A stretch of DNA of 64,000 nucleotides, taken from NCBI GenBank assembly GCA_963831605.1, contig CAWHQR010000003.1, forward strand, positions 62,001 through 126,000, in the 5' to 3' direction. Of the stretch, positions 42,863-51,927 are shown piece after piece (the stretch's first letter is position 1; every line of letters begins with the position of its first letter). The stretch comes from DASUPK01 sp963831605. Its GTDB lineage: Bacteria > Actinomycetota > Thermoleophilia > Solirubrobacterales > 70-9. The translations under genes were made by a program, and so were the position numbers. The notes under the pieces were generated by a model. That model saw only the letters and a list, made by a program, of their open reading frames with translations, did not search any database and had not been told where the DNA came from.

Positions 42863-42878
42863 AGTAGGACTTCCTACT
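42863..42878. promoter_or_regulatory. Palindrome upstream of acyl-CoA dehydrogenase
   Basis: AGTAGGA, spacer CT, TCCTACT: perfect 7-bp arms. The right arm is followed by a second TTCCTACT-like copy. It lies 64 nt upstream of the dehydrogenase GTG and is a probable operator for the divergent dehydrogenase/P450 pair. A second inverted repeat AAATCC-N8-GGATTT lies at 42923-42942. Confidence 0.5.
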
Positions 42879-42981
42879 TCCTACTGCAAGGTTCCCGATG
42901 AAGGAATCCTCCCACCAGCCCGAAATCCACTAATGCGGATTTGTATTGCTACCCGATCGTGCCTAAAGTCCCGAATGGACA

Positions 42982-42995
42982 TTCGTACTAATTAG
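42982..42995 (+). promoter_or_regulatory. Site shared with the DUF4242 promoter, upstream of P450
   Basis: TTCGTACTAATTAG, 13 of 14 identical to TTCGTACTAACTAG at 36615-36628. In both cases it ends 11-13 nt before the start codon. It could be a half operator of the TetR regulator at 37005, a promoter element, or both. Confidence 0.5.
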
Positions 42996-43006
42996 CGAGT
43001 AGGCGC

Positions 43007-44433
43007 ATGGAACTCTCAACCGTAGCCTCGCCCCTTGGGGGGAAAACAGAGTCAAATCACGGCGGCCTGCCACCCGGGCCGCACGCCCCGGGATGGATGC
43101 AGACGTCGCAGTGGATGTTCCGGCCGATCGAGTTCATGAACAAGTGCAGGGAGCAGTACGGCCCGATCTTCACGCTTCGACTCGGCCCTGCTCAGAACGT
43201 CGTGATGGTCGGTACCCCCGATCTGGCCAAGCGGGCGCTCTCGGAGGACCCGGACATTCTCAGGGCCGGGGAGACGAATGGCATCTTCCGGCCGGTGGTC
43301 GGGTCCAACTCGATCCTGCTCCTGGACGGCGATGCTCACATGCATCAGCGGCGCATCCTGCTTGCGCGGCCTTGGAGCCTCACACGCAGCCCAATTCGTT
43401 GACCAGGTCCGGGAGATCGCGGCCAAACGGATTGATGGCTGGGAGACAGGTCAGAGGCTGAAGCTGCACGACGAGATGGAGGCGATCTCGTTCGCATCCA
43501 TCATGAGAGTCGTCTTCGGGGACTACTCGGATGACTCGCATAGTGAGCTTCGCGAGCTGATCCCCGAGATGATGGATCGGTGTGACTCACCGTTCACGCT
43601 GATGCCCTGGTTCCGCCGAGAGCTTGCCGGGAGCTCGCCGTATGCGCGGCTGATGCGAGTGCTCGACAAGATCGACGAGATCCTCTTCGAGGTGATCTCC
43701 GATCGCCGGGCGGATCCGATGACCCAGTTCCGTGACGACACGGTCTCCCTGCTCATTCGGGGCGAGCACGAGGATGGGTCGCCGCTGAGCGACCGCGAGG
43801 TGCGCGACGAGATCCTGACCATGATCATGGCCGGCTACGAGACGACCACGAGCGGATCGGCTTGGGCGCTCGAGAGACTGCTTCGATCGCCCGAGAAGCT
43901 CCAGCGACTCACCGCAGAGATCGAAGAGGGGGGCAAGGACGACTATTTGGAGGCGGTCGTCAAGGAAACGCTCCGGGCTCGACCGGTGGTGCCAGTCGTT
44001 GCCCGTCACGTCAGGCAGCCGGTCGAGCTGGGCGGCTACATGATCCCCACCGGTTCGATCCTGATGGTCTCCATCTATCTCGTCCACAGCGATCCGGACA
44101 CCTATCCGGAGCCCGACGAATTCCGACCTGAGCGGTTTCTCGAGGGCACACCCGAGGACGCCGCCTGGATCCCCTTCGGGGGCGGAGTTCGCCGCTGCCT
44201 CGGTGCCCGGTTCGCCGAGCTTGAGATGAAGGTCATCCTCACCGCAGGTATTGACGACTGCACGACTACGCGCGGCGGGGCGGAAGCCTGAGGATTTCAA
44301 GCGCAAGCGGTTCACCTTCGCGCCCGAGGGGGGTGCGTCTGCCGAGGTCGAGGCACTCGTGCCGCCGCAGAGCCCCTTGGGCACGAGACGTTTCGTCAGG
44401 CGAGCGGCGCAGGTTTCGCCGGCCAAGGCGTAG
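43007..44433 (+). CDS. Cytochrome P450, broken by two single-base insertions
   Basis: Three frames together encode about 474 residues of one P450. The N-terminal frame (43007 to about 43360) has GLPPGPHAPGW and MHQRRILL. The middle frame (to about 44247) has the I-helix AGYETTTS, the ETLR of the ExxR motif, and the heme loop FGGGVRRCLGARFAELEMK with the Cys ligand. The third frame restores VLTTARLRAAGRKPEDFKRKRFTF. Joins lie near 43358-43380 and at the GG at 44247-44248; each needs one base removed. Overall similar to mycobacterial lipid-oxidising P450s such as CYP138. No redox partner is adjacent. Confidence 0.88.
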
Positions 44434-44597
44434 AAGTAACCCGTTAGCGGCTGAAACCCTGCGCCCCAACGGGCTGGACCTCTCGTGACATCCCGGTTAA
44501 AGGTGGCCCGGGGTACGTGAAAATGAGGCAAAATGGTTCGGTACCGAATTCTGCCCTCGTAAAGTGTCCAATGTGCGCCGAAACTCTTCAGTAATCC

Positions 44598-46343
44598 ATG
44601 GGGCTAGTAGCAGCAGTGGGAGGTGTGCCGCCGGATCCCGAGGCTGAGAAGTCATCGGATCGGTTGAACGACCGACGCCTGCGGTCGCATAAGCCGCAGG
44701 AGTTGCTTGCAGGCCCCGCCGCGGGCCGCCCAATCGCGTTGGCGCAGGCGTATCTCGGCGCTGGAGCGGCACTAATCGGAGCAGTCGGCGTGCTGCTGCC
44801 GCATCCGGAGTATTTCAACGTGCCCGCCATCCTTGCGGTCGACGCCCTGGCACTGATCTGGGCCGCCTGGATGTTCCGGACGGCGGGGCGCATTCCGTTC
44901 TGGCTCCTCCGGCTTGGACCGGCGCTGGCGACGTTGATGACCTCCTTCGCGGTTCATTTCAGCGGCGACGCCACCAGCGGATACGCCCTCTTCTATGTGT
45001 GGGTCGGGCTGTACGTCTTCTACTTCCCCATCACGAACAAGGATGCGGCCCTCAATGTGATCTGGGCTCTCGCGAACTACGGGGTGGTCATCGCCATCAC
45101 CCCGATCGACCCTCCGGGTGGCTCGAACGTCGTGATCCATCACATCGTGATCACGGTGGGAACGCTGGTCACGGCCGCGACGCTGCTGACCTACCTGCGA
45201 GGCAGGGTGGAGAGGCTCCTCGGGCGGCTCACGGATGCCGCTCGTACTGACCCACTGACCGGGATGCCGAACCGCGTCGCCCTGCATGAGGTGCTGGAGA
45301 GCGAGATCGATCGCGCCCAGCCCCACGGGCGCCCGGTGAGCCTCATCGTCCTCGACCTGGACCGCTTCAAGCGCATCAACGAGAGCCTCGGACTCGCGGG
45401 CGGAGATAGGGCCCTTCGCCAGGTGTCGAACTTGCTCGACGAGGCAGGGCGCCGAATGGACTTCGTCTCGAGGTCCGGCGGCGAGGAGTTCGCCGTTGTC
45501 CTGCCGGAGACGAACCAGCATCAGGCCTTCCTGTTCGCCGAGGAGCTCCTCGACAAGATCCGCGAGACCTCCGTGGCGTCCGGTATGAAGTTGAGCGCGT
45601 CGGCCGGAGTGGCGGTGTTCCCGGATCACGGCGGCGATCTCGAGACATTCACGGCCGCGGCGGACCGCGCGCTGCACGCGGCCAAGGCCCTCGGGCGCGA
45701 CCGGGCGGTGATCTACAGCCCCGAGGTCACCACCGTCCTGGGCGCGGTCAGCGGGCGTCGAAACGTCGAGACCCAGGCACATCTCGCGACGGTGCTGAGC
45801 CTTGCCGAGGCACTCGACCAGCGCGACTCCGGGACCGCGAGGCACAGCCAGACCGTCGGCCGCCTGTGCGAGATGATGGCCGAGGAGCTCGGATTCGACG
45901 ACGATCGTATTGAGCGCCTCCGGCTGGCGGGGATCCTTCACGACATCGGCAAGATCGGTGTGCCCGACTCGATTCTCTGCAAGCCAGGTCGGTTGACGAC
46001 CGAGGAGATGCAGCAGATGCGGCGGCACCCGGAGCTCGGCGCCCGGATGCTGTCGAGCAGTGAGCTCGATGACGTACGCGAGTGGATACTCGCTCACCAC
46101 GAACGGCCCGATGGCACCGGCTACCCATTGGGCCTGACCAAAGACGAGATTCCGGTTGAGGCGGCCATCCTGTCGATTGGCGACGCTTACGAAGCGATGA
46201 TCAGCGACCGCGTGTACCGCTTGGCCATAGGCCCGGATCGAGCGCGCGAGGAGCTCCTGGACGGCGCCGGCACGCAGTTCTCCGCCGTCGTCGTTGAGGC
46301 ATTCCTCCGCGCCATCGATCGAGCCGGTCTGCCCGTCAGCTGA
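44598..46343 (+). CDS. Membrane GGDEF / HD-GYP protein for cyclic-di-GMP turnover
   Basis: 581 residues. Six hydrophobic helices (about residues 45-205) form an N-terminal sensor. A GGDEF domain (about 216-370) has TDPLTGMPNR and an active-type RSGGEEF (about 292-298). A C-terminal HD-GYP domain (about 390-575) has LHDIGKIGVPDSIL and HHERPDGTGYP with all metal ligands and the GYP motif. It may both make and break cyclic di-GMP. The inhibitory RxxD is not obvious. The stop overlaps the convergent MMPL gene by 8 nt. The N-terminal 30 residues are hydrophilic. Confidence 0.92.
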   Translation: MGLVAAVGGVPPDPEAEKSSDRLNDRRLRSHKPQELLAGPAAGRPIALAQAYLGAGAALIGAVGVLLPHPEYFNVPAILAVDALALIWAAWMFRTAGRIPFWLLRLGPALATLMTSFAVHFSGDATSGYALFYVWVGLYVFYFPITNKDAALNVIWALANYGVVIAITPIDPPGGSNVVIHHIVITVGTLVTAATLLTYLRGRVERLLGRLTDAARTDPLTGMPNRVALHEVLESEIDRAQPHGRPVSLIVLDLDRFKRINESLGLAGGDRALRQVSNLLDEAGRRMDFVSRSGGEEFAVVLPETNQHQAFLFAEELLDKIRETSVASGMKLSASAGVAVFPDHGGDLETFTAAADRALHAAKALGRDRAVIYSPEVTTVLGAVSGRRNVETQAHLATVLSLAEALDQRDSGTARHSQTVGRLCEMMAEELGFDDDRIERLRLAGILHDIGKIGVPDSILCKPGRLTTEEMQQMRRHPELGARMLSSSELDDVREWILAHHERPDGTGYPLGLTKDEIPVEAAILSIGDAYEAMISDRVYRLAIGPDRAREELLDGAGTQFSAVVVEAFLRAIDRAGLPVS

Positions 46344-48393
46344 GCCTCGGCTGCTCCCTACGGCCAAGCCACCTCGGCGACCACCAGGCGATCTCGCCGA
46401 GCAACCCAAGAATGGCGGGCAAGAGAAACGCTCTGACGATCGTGGCGTCGACGAGTACGGCGACCGCCGCTCCGACTGCCACCTCTTTCACGTAGATCAG
46501 GTCTGAGAAGACGAACGCTCCCAACGCCACGGCGAACAGCAAAGCCGCGGCGGTGATCACCCGGCCGCTGGAGACCAGTCCATCGGCGATCGCCGCGTCC
46601 TCCGTCTCGGTACGCCGGCGGGCCTCTCCGATGCGTTGAAACAGGAATACGCCGTAGTCCGTGGAGAGGCCGAAGACGACTGCGAAAAGCAGAATCGGCA
46701 TCGACGTGTCGAGGGCGGACTGGCTCATGTAGCCCAGCGTGCTTTCGAAACGGCCGTCCTGAAAGATGAACACCAGCACGCCGAAGGCGACACTCACGGT
46801 GAGGGTGTTCATCACCAGGGCGATGAGTGGCAGTACGACGGATCCGGTCATCAGGAAGAGGATCAACACCGTCGAGACCACGATGAACGCCAGGGCCACT
46901 GGCAGATGCGTCGCCAAGCTGTGCCTCTGATCGACCAGATCGGCCGGTGCTCCCGCGATGAGCGCCCTCTTTGCCCAGGGCTGGTTCCGGGCGTTCCGCA
47001 CCGCGTCGAGGGCCGCGTTCGAGTACGGATCGACAGCCAGGAGCGCGTCGACTCGAAACACTCCCCGAGCGACCCGGATCGGTTTTTCCACGCTCGCAAT
47101 CGCATGATCACCCTCGAATTCGCGTACAGCGGCCCGGGCGGTCGGTTGGTTGGGCGTGACGACGATGATGCGGTCGGCGGGGTTCGAGGCAAAGTCTTTC
47201 GCGACGGCGTCGTCGACCTGCCGGGCACTCGCGCTCTGGGGCAGGATCCGAGCGTTCGCCTGGGTCAGCTCGACCCGCAGGATCGGCAATCCGGCGACGA
47301 CCATGATGGCGATTGCGACGAGGGCGACGCTGACCGGATGGCCGAGCACGAACCGGGCGAGTGCGAACCATCGCCGGCGACTCGGGGTCCCCTGCAGGGA
47401 AGGTGGCGCCAGGGCGTTCACCTTCGTCCCGAGTAGCGCCAGGAGGGCCGGCAGGAAGAGCAGGCATACAGCCGCGGACATGAGTGCGACAAGGGCCCCT
47501 CCGATCCCGATCGAGTAGAGGAATCGCTGGGGAAAGATGCACAGCGCGACCAGGGAGACCGCGACCGTCAGCCCGCTGAAGACGATCATCCGTCCGATTG
47601 CCTGAGTGGTGGCCACCAGCGTCGCCTCGATCGTCTTCTTTGTCTCGAGCTCCTCTCTGAAGCGGGTGACGAGGAACAGGCTGTAGTCGATCGCGAGCCC
47701 GAGTCCCAGTCCGGTCACGATGTTGATCGCGAAGGTGTCGATGTCGACCAGGGGTGTGAGCGCGTTCAGCAGAAGGAGGGTGGTGAGGATCGAGAGCGCT
47801 CCGACGGCCACGGGCAGAAGCGCCGCCACAAACCCACGGAATACGAGCAGGGAGAGCAGTAGGAGCAAGGGCAGCGCGAACAGCTCGATCCGCTGCAAAT
47901 CGTCCTGCGTGGTCTTGGTCAGCTCGTCGACCGTGACCGCCGCGCCTCCCACCTTGACCGCGGAATCCCCCGCGAAGCGGTCACTGACAGCCTTCCCGAC
48001 ACTGGAGATGTCGTCGACGTCGGCGGAGATGAAGGCGAGCAGCACGCCCTCGTGGCCATTCCTCGAGACGAGCTCCGGATTCGAGGAGGGGGTGATGATC
48101 GTGCGGATCCCCGGCACCTCGCGCAGCCTGGTCTCAGCTTCGCGCGATGCGGCGAAGAGATTGCCCGAATGCGGTTTAACCAGGATCTCCACCTCGGGAA
48201 TCGGCCGTTGACCGGTGGCATCTCGAAGGTCCGTGTACGCGCGCGAGCTCTGCGACGCCGGGTCCTGGAAGCCGAACGGCTTGACGTTGTTGAAGACGGA
48301 AGCGCCTCCGAGCGCGCTCGCGACAGCGACGAGTCCCGCCGCGATCGTTAGAGCTTTCCTCCTCCGGTAAGCGAACTGCCCCAGCTTCCGCAC
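46336..48393 (-). CDS. MMPL/RND-family transporter
   Basis: 685 residues from GTG 48393, chosen because it precedes RKLGQFAYRRRKALTIAAGL, the usual MMPL start; 38 more codons are open upstream but look unrelated. INIVTGLGLGLAIDYSLFLVTRFREEL and LLFAVVFGLSTDYGVFLFQR carry the two Asp-Tyr motifs. The first extracytoplasmic loop is small, giving a total slightly shorter than the other two MMPL proteins here. Likely a lipid or drug exporter. It converges on the cyclic-di-GMP gene and has an upstream gap of about 136 nt to the next, divergent gene. Confidence 0.9.
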   Translation of the reverse strand: MRKLGQFAYRRRKALTIAAGLVAVASALGGASVFNNVKPFGFQDPASQSSRAYTDLRDATGQRPIPEVEILVKPHSGNLFAASREAETRLREVPGIRTIITPSSNPELVSRNGHEGVLLAFISADVDDISSVGKAVSDRFAGDSAVKVGGAAVTVDELTKTTQDDLQRIELFALPLLLLLSLLVFRGFVAALLPVAVGALSILTTLLLLNALTPLVDIDTFAINIVTGLGLGLAIDYSLFLVTRFREELETKKTIEATLVATTQAIGRMIVFSGLTVAVSLVALCIFPQRFLYSIGIGGALVALMSAAVCLLFLPALLALLGTKVNALAPPSLQGTPSRRRWFALARFVLGHPVSVALVAIAIMVVAGLPILRVELTQANARILPQSASARQVDDAVAKDFASNPADRIIVVTPNQPTARAAVREFEGDHAIASVEKPIRVARGVFRVDALLAVDPYSNAALDAVRNARNQPWAKRALIAGAPADLVDQRHSLATHLPVALAFIVVSTVLILFLMTGSVVLPLIALVMNTLTVSVAFGVLVFIFQDGRFESTLGYMSQSALDTSMPILLFAVVFGLSTDYGVFLFQRIGEARRRTETEDAAIADGLVSSGRVITAAALLFAVALGAFVFSDLIYVKEVAVGAAVAVLVDATIVRAFLLPAILGLLGEIAWWSPRWLGRREQPRLS

Positions 48394-48514
48394 TAAGCCG
48401 ATCCTATGCGCGGTTCCGGGTATCTGCCTATGGGGATTTTCCGTAGCCGGGCGTGGTGCATCCCTGAACAGTAGACAGTAAGACGTAGCACTTCCCATTT
48501 GCGCCACTTTCCAC

Positions 48515-48520
48515 TAGGGT
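48515..48520 (+). promoter_or_regulatory. Leaderless -10 box for the crotonase-carboxylase operon
   Basis: TAGGGT lies 9 nt before the ATG at 48530 and no Shine-Dalgarno sequence is present. It would start the operon that runs to at least 54790. Confidence 0.45.
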
Positions 48521-48529
48521 GGCGAGCCC

Positions 48530-49309
48530 ATGGCCGACGAGCTTCTCTACGAGGTGAGGGACGGGGTGGCGACCGTGACCCTCAACCGCCCCGACCAGCG
48601 CAACGCCCTGAACGGCGAGCTGCTCGCGGCGCTCGTCGAGGCGATGAAGTCCGCTCGCGACGACGAGGCGGTGCGCGCCGTCGTCCTCACCGGCGCGGGC
48701 GAGAAGGTCTTCTGCGCCGGCGCCGACCTCGGCGGGTTCGCAGCGGACGTGCCGCTCGTGCAGAAGCACTTCGGCTCCGACCTCTTCCTCGAGTTCTTCA
48801 GGCTGATGCCCCGGCTCGGCAAGCCCTCGCTCTGCGCCGCGAATGGGCATGTGCTGGCGGGCGGCATGGGTCTGGCGCTGTCCTGCGACCTGCTGATCGC
48901 CAAGGAGGGAGCGCGCTTCGGGACCCCGGAGATCAACGTCGGCGCCTTCCCGTACATGATCATGTCGGTCATCTACCGCAATGTCCCGCGGAAGAAGGTC
49001 AACGAGATGATGCTGCTGGGCGAGCAGATCTCGGCGGAGCAGGCGGTGGAGTACGGGTTGGCCAACAAGGTCGTCCCGGAGGGCGAGTTCCAGACAGCGG
49101 TTGACGAGTGGGCCACCAAGCTCGCCTCGAAGAGCCCGGTCCTGATGCGGCTCGGACACGACGCGATGTATCGACAGCAGGACATGGCGCTGGACGACGC
49201 GCTCGAGTTCCTGCGCTCACAGCTCTCGCTCACCTTCACGACGGAGGACATCCAGGAGGGCGTCAAGGCGTTCTTCGAGAAGCGCGAGCCCGAATGGAAG
49301 GGGCGTTGA
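48530..49309 (+). CDS. Enoyl-CoA hydratase/isomerase (crotonase) family protein
   Basis: 259 residues. Oxyanion-hole segments are KVFCAGADLGG and NGHVLAGGMGLALSCDLLIA. The first catalytic Glu position is Gly (GGMGL), while the second is kept in FGTPEINVGAFP. This is the reverse of the crotonase at 24511. One-Glu enzymes of this fold include isomerases and decarboxylases, so simple hydration is not assured. It begins the operon; its stop overlaps the next start (TGATG). Confidence 0.87.
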   Translation: MADELLYEVRDGVATVTLNRPDQRNALNGELLAALVEAMKSARDDEAVRAVVLTGAGEKVFCAGADLGGFAADVPLVQKHFGSDLFLEFFRLMPRLGKPSLCAANGHVLAGGMGLALSCDLLIAKEGARFGTPEINVGAFPYMIMSVIYRNVPRKKVNEMMLLGEQISAEQAVEYGLANKVVPEGEFQTAVDEWATKLASKSPVLMRLGHDAMYRQQDMALDDALEFLRSQLSLTFTTEDIQEGVKAFFEKREPEWKGR

Positions 49310-50934
49310 TGGCAGCCACCGACGAGACCAAGCACCAGGGCGAGGCGCCCGAGGCCCCGGACAAGGTCGAGGGGGGCGAGGAGACCGGGATGAAGGGCCT
49401 CACCGAGGACGTCCACGCCCGGCGGGATCAGGCGAAGCTCGGCGGCGGCGAGGAGAAGATCGCCGTGCAGCACGAGCGCGGCAAGCTCACCGCGCGCGAG
49501 CGGATCGACCTGCTCTGCGACCCCGGCACCTTCGTGGAGCTCGGCATCCACGGCCGGCCACATTTCTCCCAGCGCAACATGGAGGGCAGGGACGCTCCCG
49601 CCGACGGCGTGGTCACCGGCTGGGGCGACGTCGACGGCCGCCGCTGCTGCATCGCCGCCTACGACTTCACAGTGATGGCCGGCTCCATGGGGATGACCGG
49701 CGAGCTCAAGGTCGGGCGGCTGCGCGAGATGGCCCTTTCGAAGCGCATGCCGTTCATCTGGCTGCTCGATTCCGCCGGCGCCCGGATCCAGGAGGCGGCG
49801 GGCTCGCTGTTCGCCGGTTCAGGCCAGCTCTTCCAGGAGGAGGTCGTGATGTCGGGTGTGATCCCGATGGTCGCCGCGATGCTCGGACCCTGTGCGGCCG
49901 GGACCGCCTATATCCCGGCGCTCTCCGACTTCGTGCCCATGGTGGTCGGCCAGGGCGCGATGGCGCTCGCTGGCCCGCACCTGACCAAGGCCGTCACCGG
50001 TGAGGACATCTCGATGGAGGACCTGGGCGGCGCCAAGGTGCACTGCCGGAAGTCCGGCGTCGGCGACCTCGAGGTGAAGGACGACGAGGAGTGCATCCAG
50101 GTCGTCAAGGATTACCTCTCCTACTTCCCGGCGAACTGCGAGGAGACGCCACCCGTGAGGGAGGCTCAGGACCCCGAGGAGCGGATGTCGGAGAAGCTGC
50201 TCGACATCGTCCCCGAGTCGCCTCGGCATCCGTACGACATGTACGAGGTGATCCGCGAGATCGTCGACGACGGGGTCTACTTCGACATCAAGCCGAAGTT
50301 CGCGAAGACGATCATCACCTGCCTGGCGCGGTTCGGCGGACAGCCGGTCGGCATCGTCGCCAATCAGCCGAAGCAGCTCGGCGGCATCCTCGAGAACGAC
50401 TCGGCCGACAAGGCCGCGCGCTTCATCAATCTCTGCGACGCCTTCAACATCCCGCTCGTCTTCCTGCAGGACGTGCCGGGCTTCATGGTCGGCTCGAAGG
50501 TCGAGCACGCGGGGATCATTCGCCACGGCGCCAAGATGCTCTACGCCGTCTCGCGGGCGACGGTGCCGAAGGTCACCGTCGTGGTCCGCAAGGCCTACGG
50601 CGCCGGCTACTACGTGATGAATGGCAAGGCGTATGAGCCCGACCTGATCGTCGCCTGGCCGTCCGCCGAGATCTCGGTGATGGGCGCTGAGGGCGCCGTC
50701 AACATCATCGGCCGATCCGCGATCGAGGCGTCGGATAACCCGGAGGAAACGAGGGAGAAGATGCTCGAGGCCGTCCGGGCGCAGATCGATCCGTACATCG
50801 CGGCGGGTAACGCGATGATCGACGACATCATCGACCCGCGCGAGACGCGCCCGACGATCGTCCGCGGCCTGCGGATGGCCGCCGGCAAGCGCGTAGACCG
50901 GCCCTGGAAGAAGCACGGGGTGATGCCGGTATGA
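49309..50934 (+). CDS. Acyl-CoA carboxylase beta (carboxyltransferase) subunit
   Basis: 541 residues. Two crotonase-like halves are visible: the N-terminal half with LDSAGARIQEAAGSLFAGSGQLF (acyl-CoA side) and GPCAAGTAYIPALSDFVPMV, and the C-terminal half with LQDVPGFMVGSKVEHAGIIRHGAKMLYAVS and RKAYGAGYYVMNGKAYEPDL (biotin side). These match AccD/PccB proteins, which move CO2 from carboxybiotin to an acyl-CoA. The first 45 residues are a hydrophilic Glu/Lys extension. No biotin carboxylase subunit lies in the window; the small biotin carrier at 25365 could belong to the same system but this is not shown. Confidence 0.93.
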   Translation: MAATDETKHQGEAPEAPDKVEGGEETGMKGLTEDVHARRDQAKLGGGEEKIAVQHERGKLTARERIDLLCDPGTFVELGIHGRPHFSQRNMEGRDAPADGVVTGWGDVDGRRCCIAAYDFTVMAGSMGMTGELKVGRLREMALSKRMPFIWLLDSAGARIQEAAGSLFAGSGQLFQEEVVMSGVIPMVAAMLGPCAAGTAYIPALSDFVPMVVGQGAMALAGPHLTKAVTGEDISMEDLGGAKVHCRKSGVGDLEVKDDEECIQVVKDYLSYFPANCEETPPVREAQDPEERMSEKLLDIVPESPRHPYDMYEVIREIVDDGVYFDIKPKFAKTIITCLARFGGQPVGIVANQPKQLGGILENDSADKAARFINLCDAFNIPLVFLQDVPGFMVGSKVEHAGIIRHGAKMLYAVSRATVPKVTVVVRKAYGAGYYVMNGKAYEPDLIVAWPSAEISVMGAEGAVNIIGRSAIEASDNPEETREKMLEAVRAQIDPYIAAGNAMIDDIIDPRETRPTIVRGLRMAAGKRVDRPWKKHGVMPV

Positions 50935-51338
50935 ACGAGGCACCATTGGATGTCGCCCGCCGGGGCTATGAGCGCTGGGCGGCGGGCGACTTCGACGGGA
51001 TGCTCGAGCTGACGACGCCTGACTTCGAGTTCGTCCCGGCCATCGCCGCCGCAGTCGAGGGCGGTTCGATCAAGGGCCACGACGCGTTCCGCCGTTTCTT
51101 CGCCGACCTGGACGAGACGTGGGAAACCTTCCGGATCAGTGCCGATGATTTACGCGAAGCCGGCGGACGGGTGCTGGGGATTGGACGGCTCACCGCCAAG
51201 GGCCGAGGCAGCGAGCTCGAGCTCGACCAACCGATCTACACGGTCCTCTGGTTCCAGGGCGATCGGATCGCGCGAATGCAGAGCTTCCTCGAGGAATCCG
51301 CAGCTCAAGCCGCGTTCGAGGAGAGCACGCCAGCATGA
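50931..51338 (+). CDS. SnoaL-like / NTF2-fold protein
   Basis: 135 residues. DVARRGYERWAAGDFDGMLELTTPDFEFVPA, then GHDAFRRFFADLDETWETFRI and a LDQPIYTVLWFQGDRIARMQSFLE end strand, the normal SnoaL pattern. It may be an isomerase or a dehydratase-like enzyme; no reaction can be assigned. The start overlaps the carboxylase stop by 4 nt, and its stop overlaps the next start by 4 nt. Confidence 0.85.
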   Translation: MNEAPLDVARRGYERWAAGDFDGMLELTTPDFEFVPAIAAAVEGGSIKGHDAFRRFFADLDETWETFRISADDLREAGGRVLGIGRLTAKGRGSELELDQPIYTVLWFQGDRIARMQSFLEESAAQAAFEESTPA

Positions 51339-51628
51339 GCGATCGCATGACGGTCGTGACGAGCCTGGGGGTGCTCTCCTTCGACGGAGAGGTGATCGAG
51401 TCGTTCGGCTACAGCCTCGACCGCCCGATGCGCGCGCACGTCGCGATGCTGGAGAAGGTCGAGGTCGACGAGGGCGGCCGCTTCAGCGACCCGGGCGTCA
51501 CCTTCAAGGCCAAGGGCCAGCCGTACAGCCCGCACGCGCACTTCACAGAGGAAGAGGCGGCGAGCCCCGAGGTCGGGAAGCTGGTCGATGCGGTCCGGGC
51601 CGCCTCCCCGAACCTGGAGAAGGGCTGA
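51335..51628 (+). CDS. Small protein of unknown function, first of a paralogous pair
   Basis: 97 residues. No membrane segment or known motif. Residues about 12-25 (GVLSFDGEVIESFGYS) and 40-45 (EKVEVD) match the next protein (GVVSFDGQVFEALGFA, DEVELD), and both end in a helix (LVDAVRAA versus LVAAIQSA). The shape, beta strands then one terminal helix, would suit a small PH-like or similar barrel, but this is a guess. It overlaps both neighbours by 1-4 nt in the operon. Confidence 0.75.
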   Translation: MSDRMTVVTSLGVLSFDGEVIESFGYSLDRPMRAHVAMLEKVEVDEGGRFSDPGVTFKAKGQPYSPHAHFTEEEAASPEVGKLVDAVRAASPNLEKG

Positions 51629-51927
51629 TGAGCGGCGTCAGGGTCGTCCTCGCCAACGAGAACGTCGCGTATGCGGGAGTGGTCAGCTTCGACGGTCAGG
51701 TTTTCGAGGCGCTCGGCTTCGCTGATACCACCGCCTACCGCATGCCGATCGAGCTGATCGACGAGGTGGAGCTGGACGGCAACTACCTGAACGTGTTCAG
51801 CAACCCCGCGAAGGGCGACTCGTACGGGATCCAGCTGCCGATCAAGCCGAGCGACGAGGAGATGACAGCGCTTCAGGATCTGGTGGCCGCCATTCAATCC
51901 GCGATCGACGAAAGGGGAGGCGGATGA
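51628..51927 (+). CDS. Small protein of unknown function, second of a paralogous pair
   Basis: 99 residues from ATG 51628, where TGATG couples it to the first paralog. The core VVSFDGQVFEALGFADTT, then IELIDEVELDGNYL, parallels its neighbour. Differences lie in the middle, so the pair could form a heterodimer. It overlaps the BKACE gene by 4 nt. No function is recognised. The coupling suggests fixed stoichiometry with the enzymes of the operon. Confidence 0.75.
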   Translation: MSGVRVVLANENVAYAGVVSFDGQVFEALGFADTTAYRMPIELIDEVELDGNYLNVFSNPAKGDSYGIQLPIKPSDEEMTALQDLVAAIQSAIDERGGG

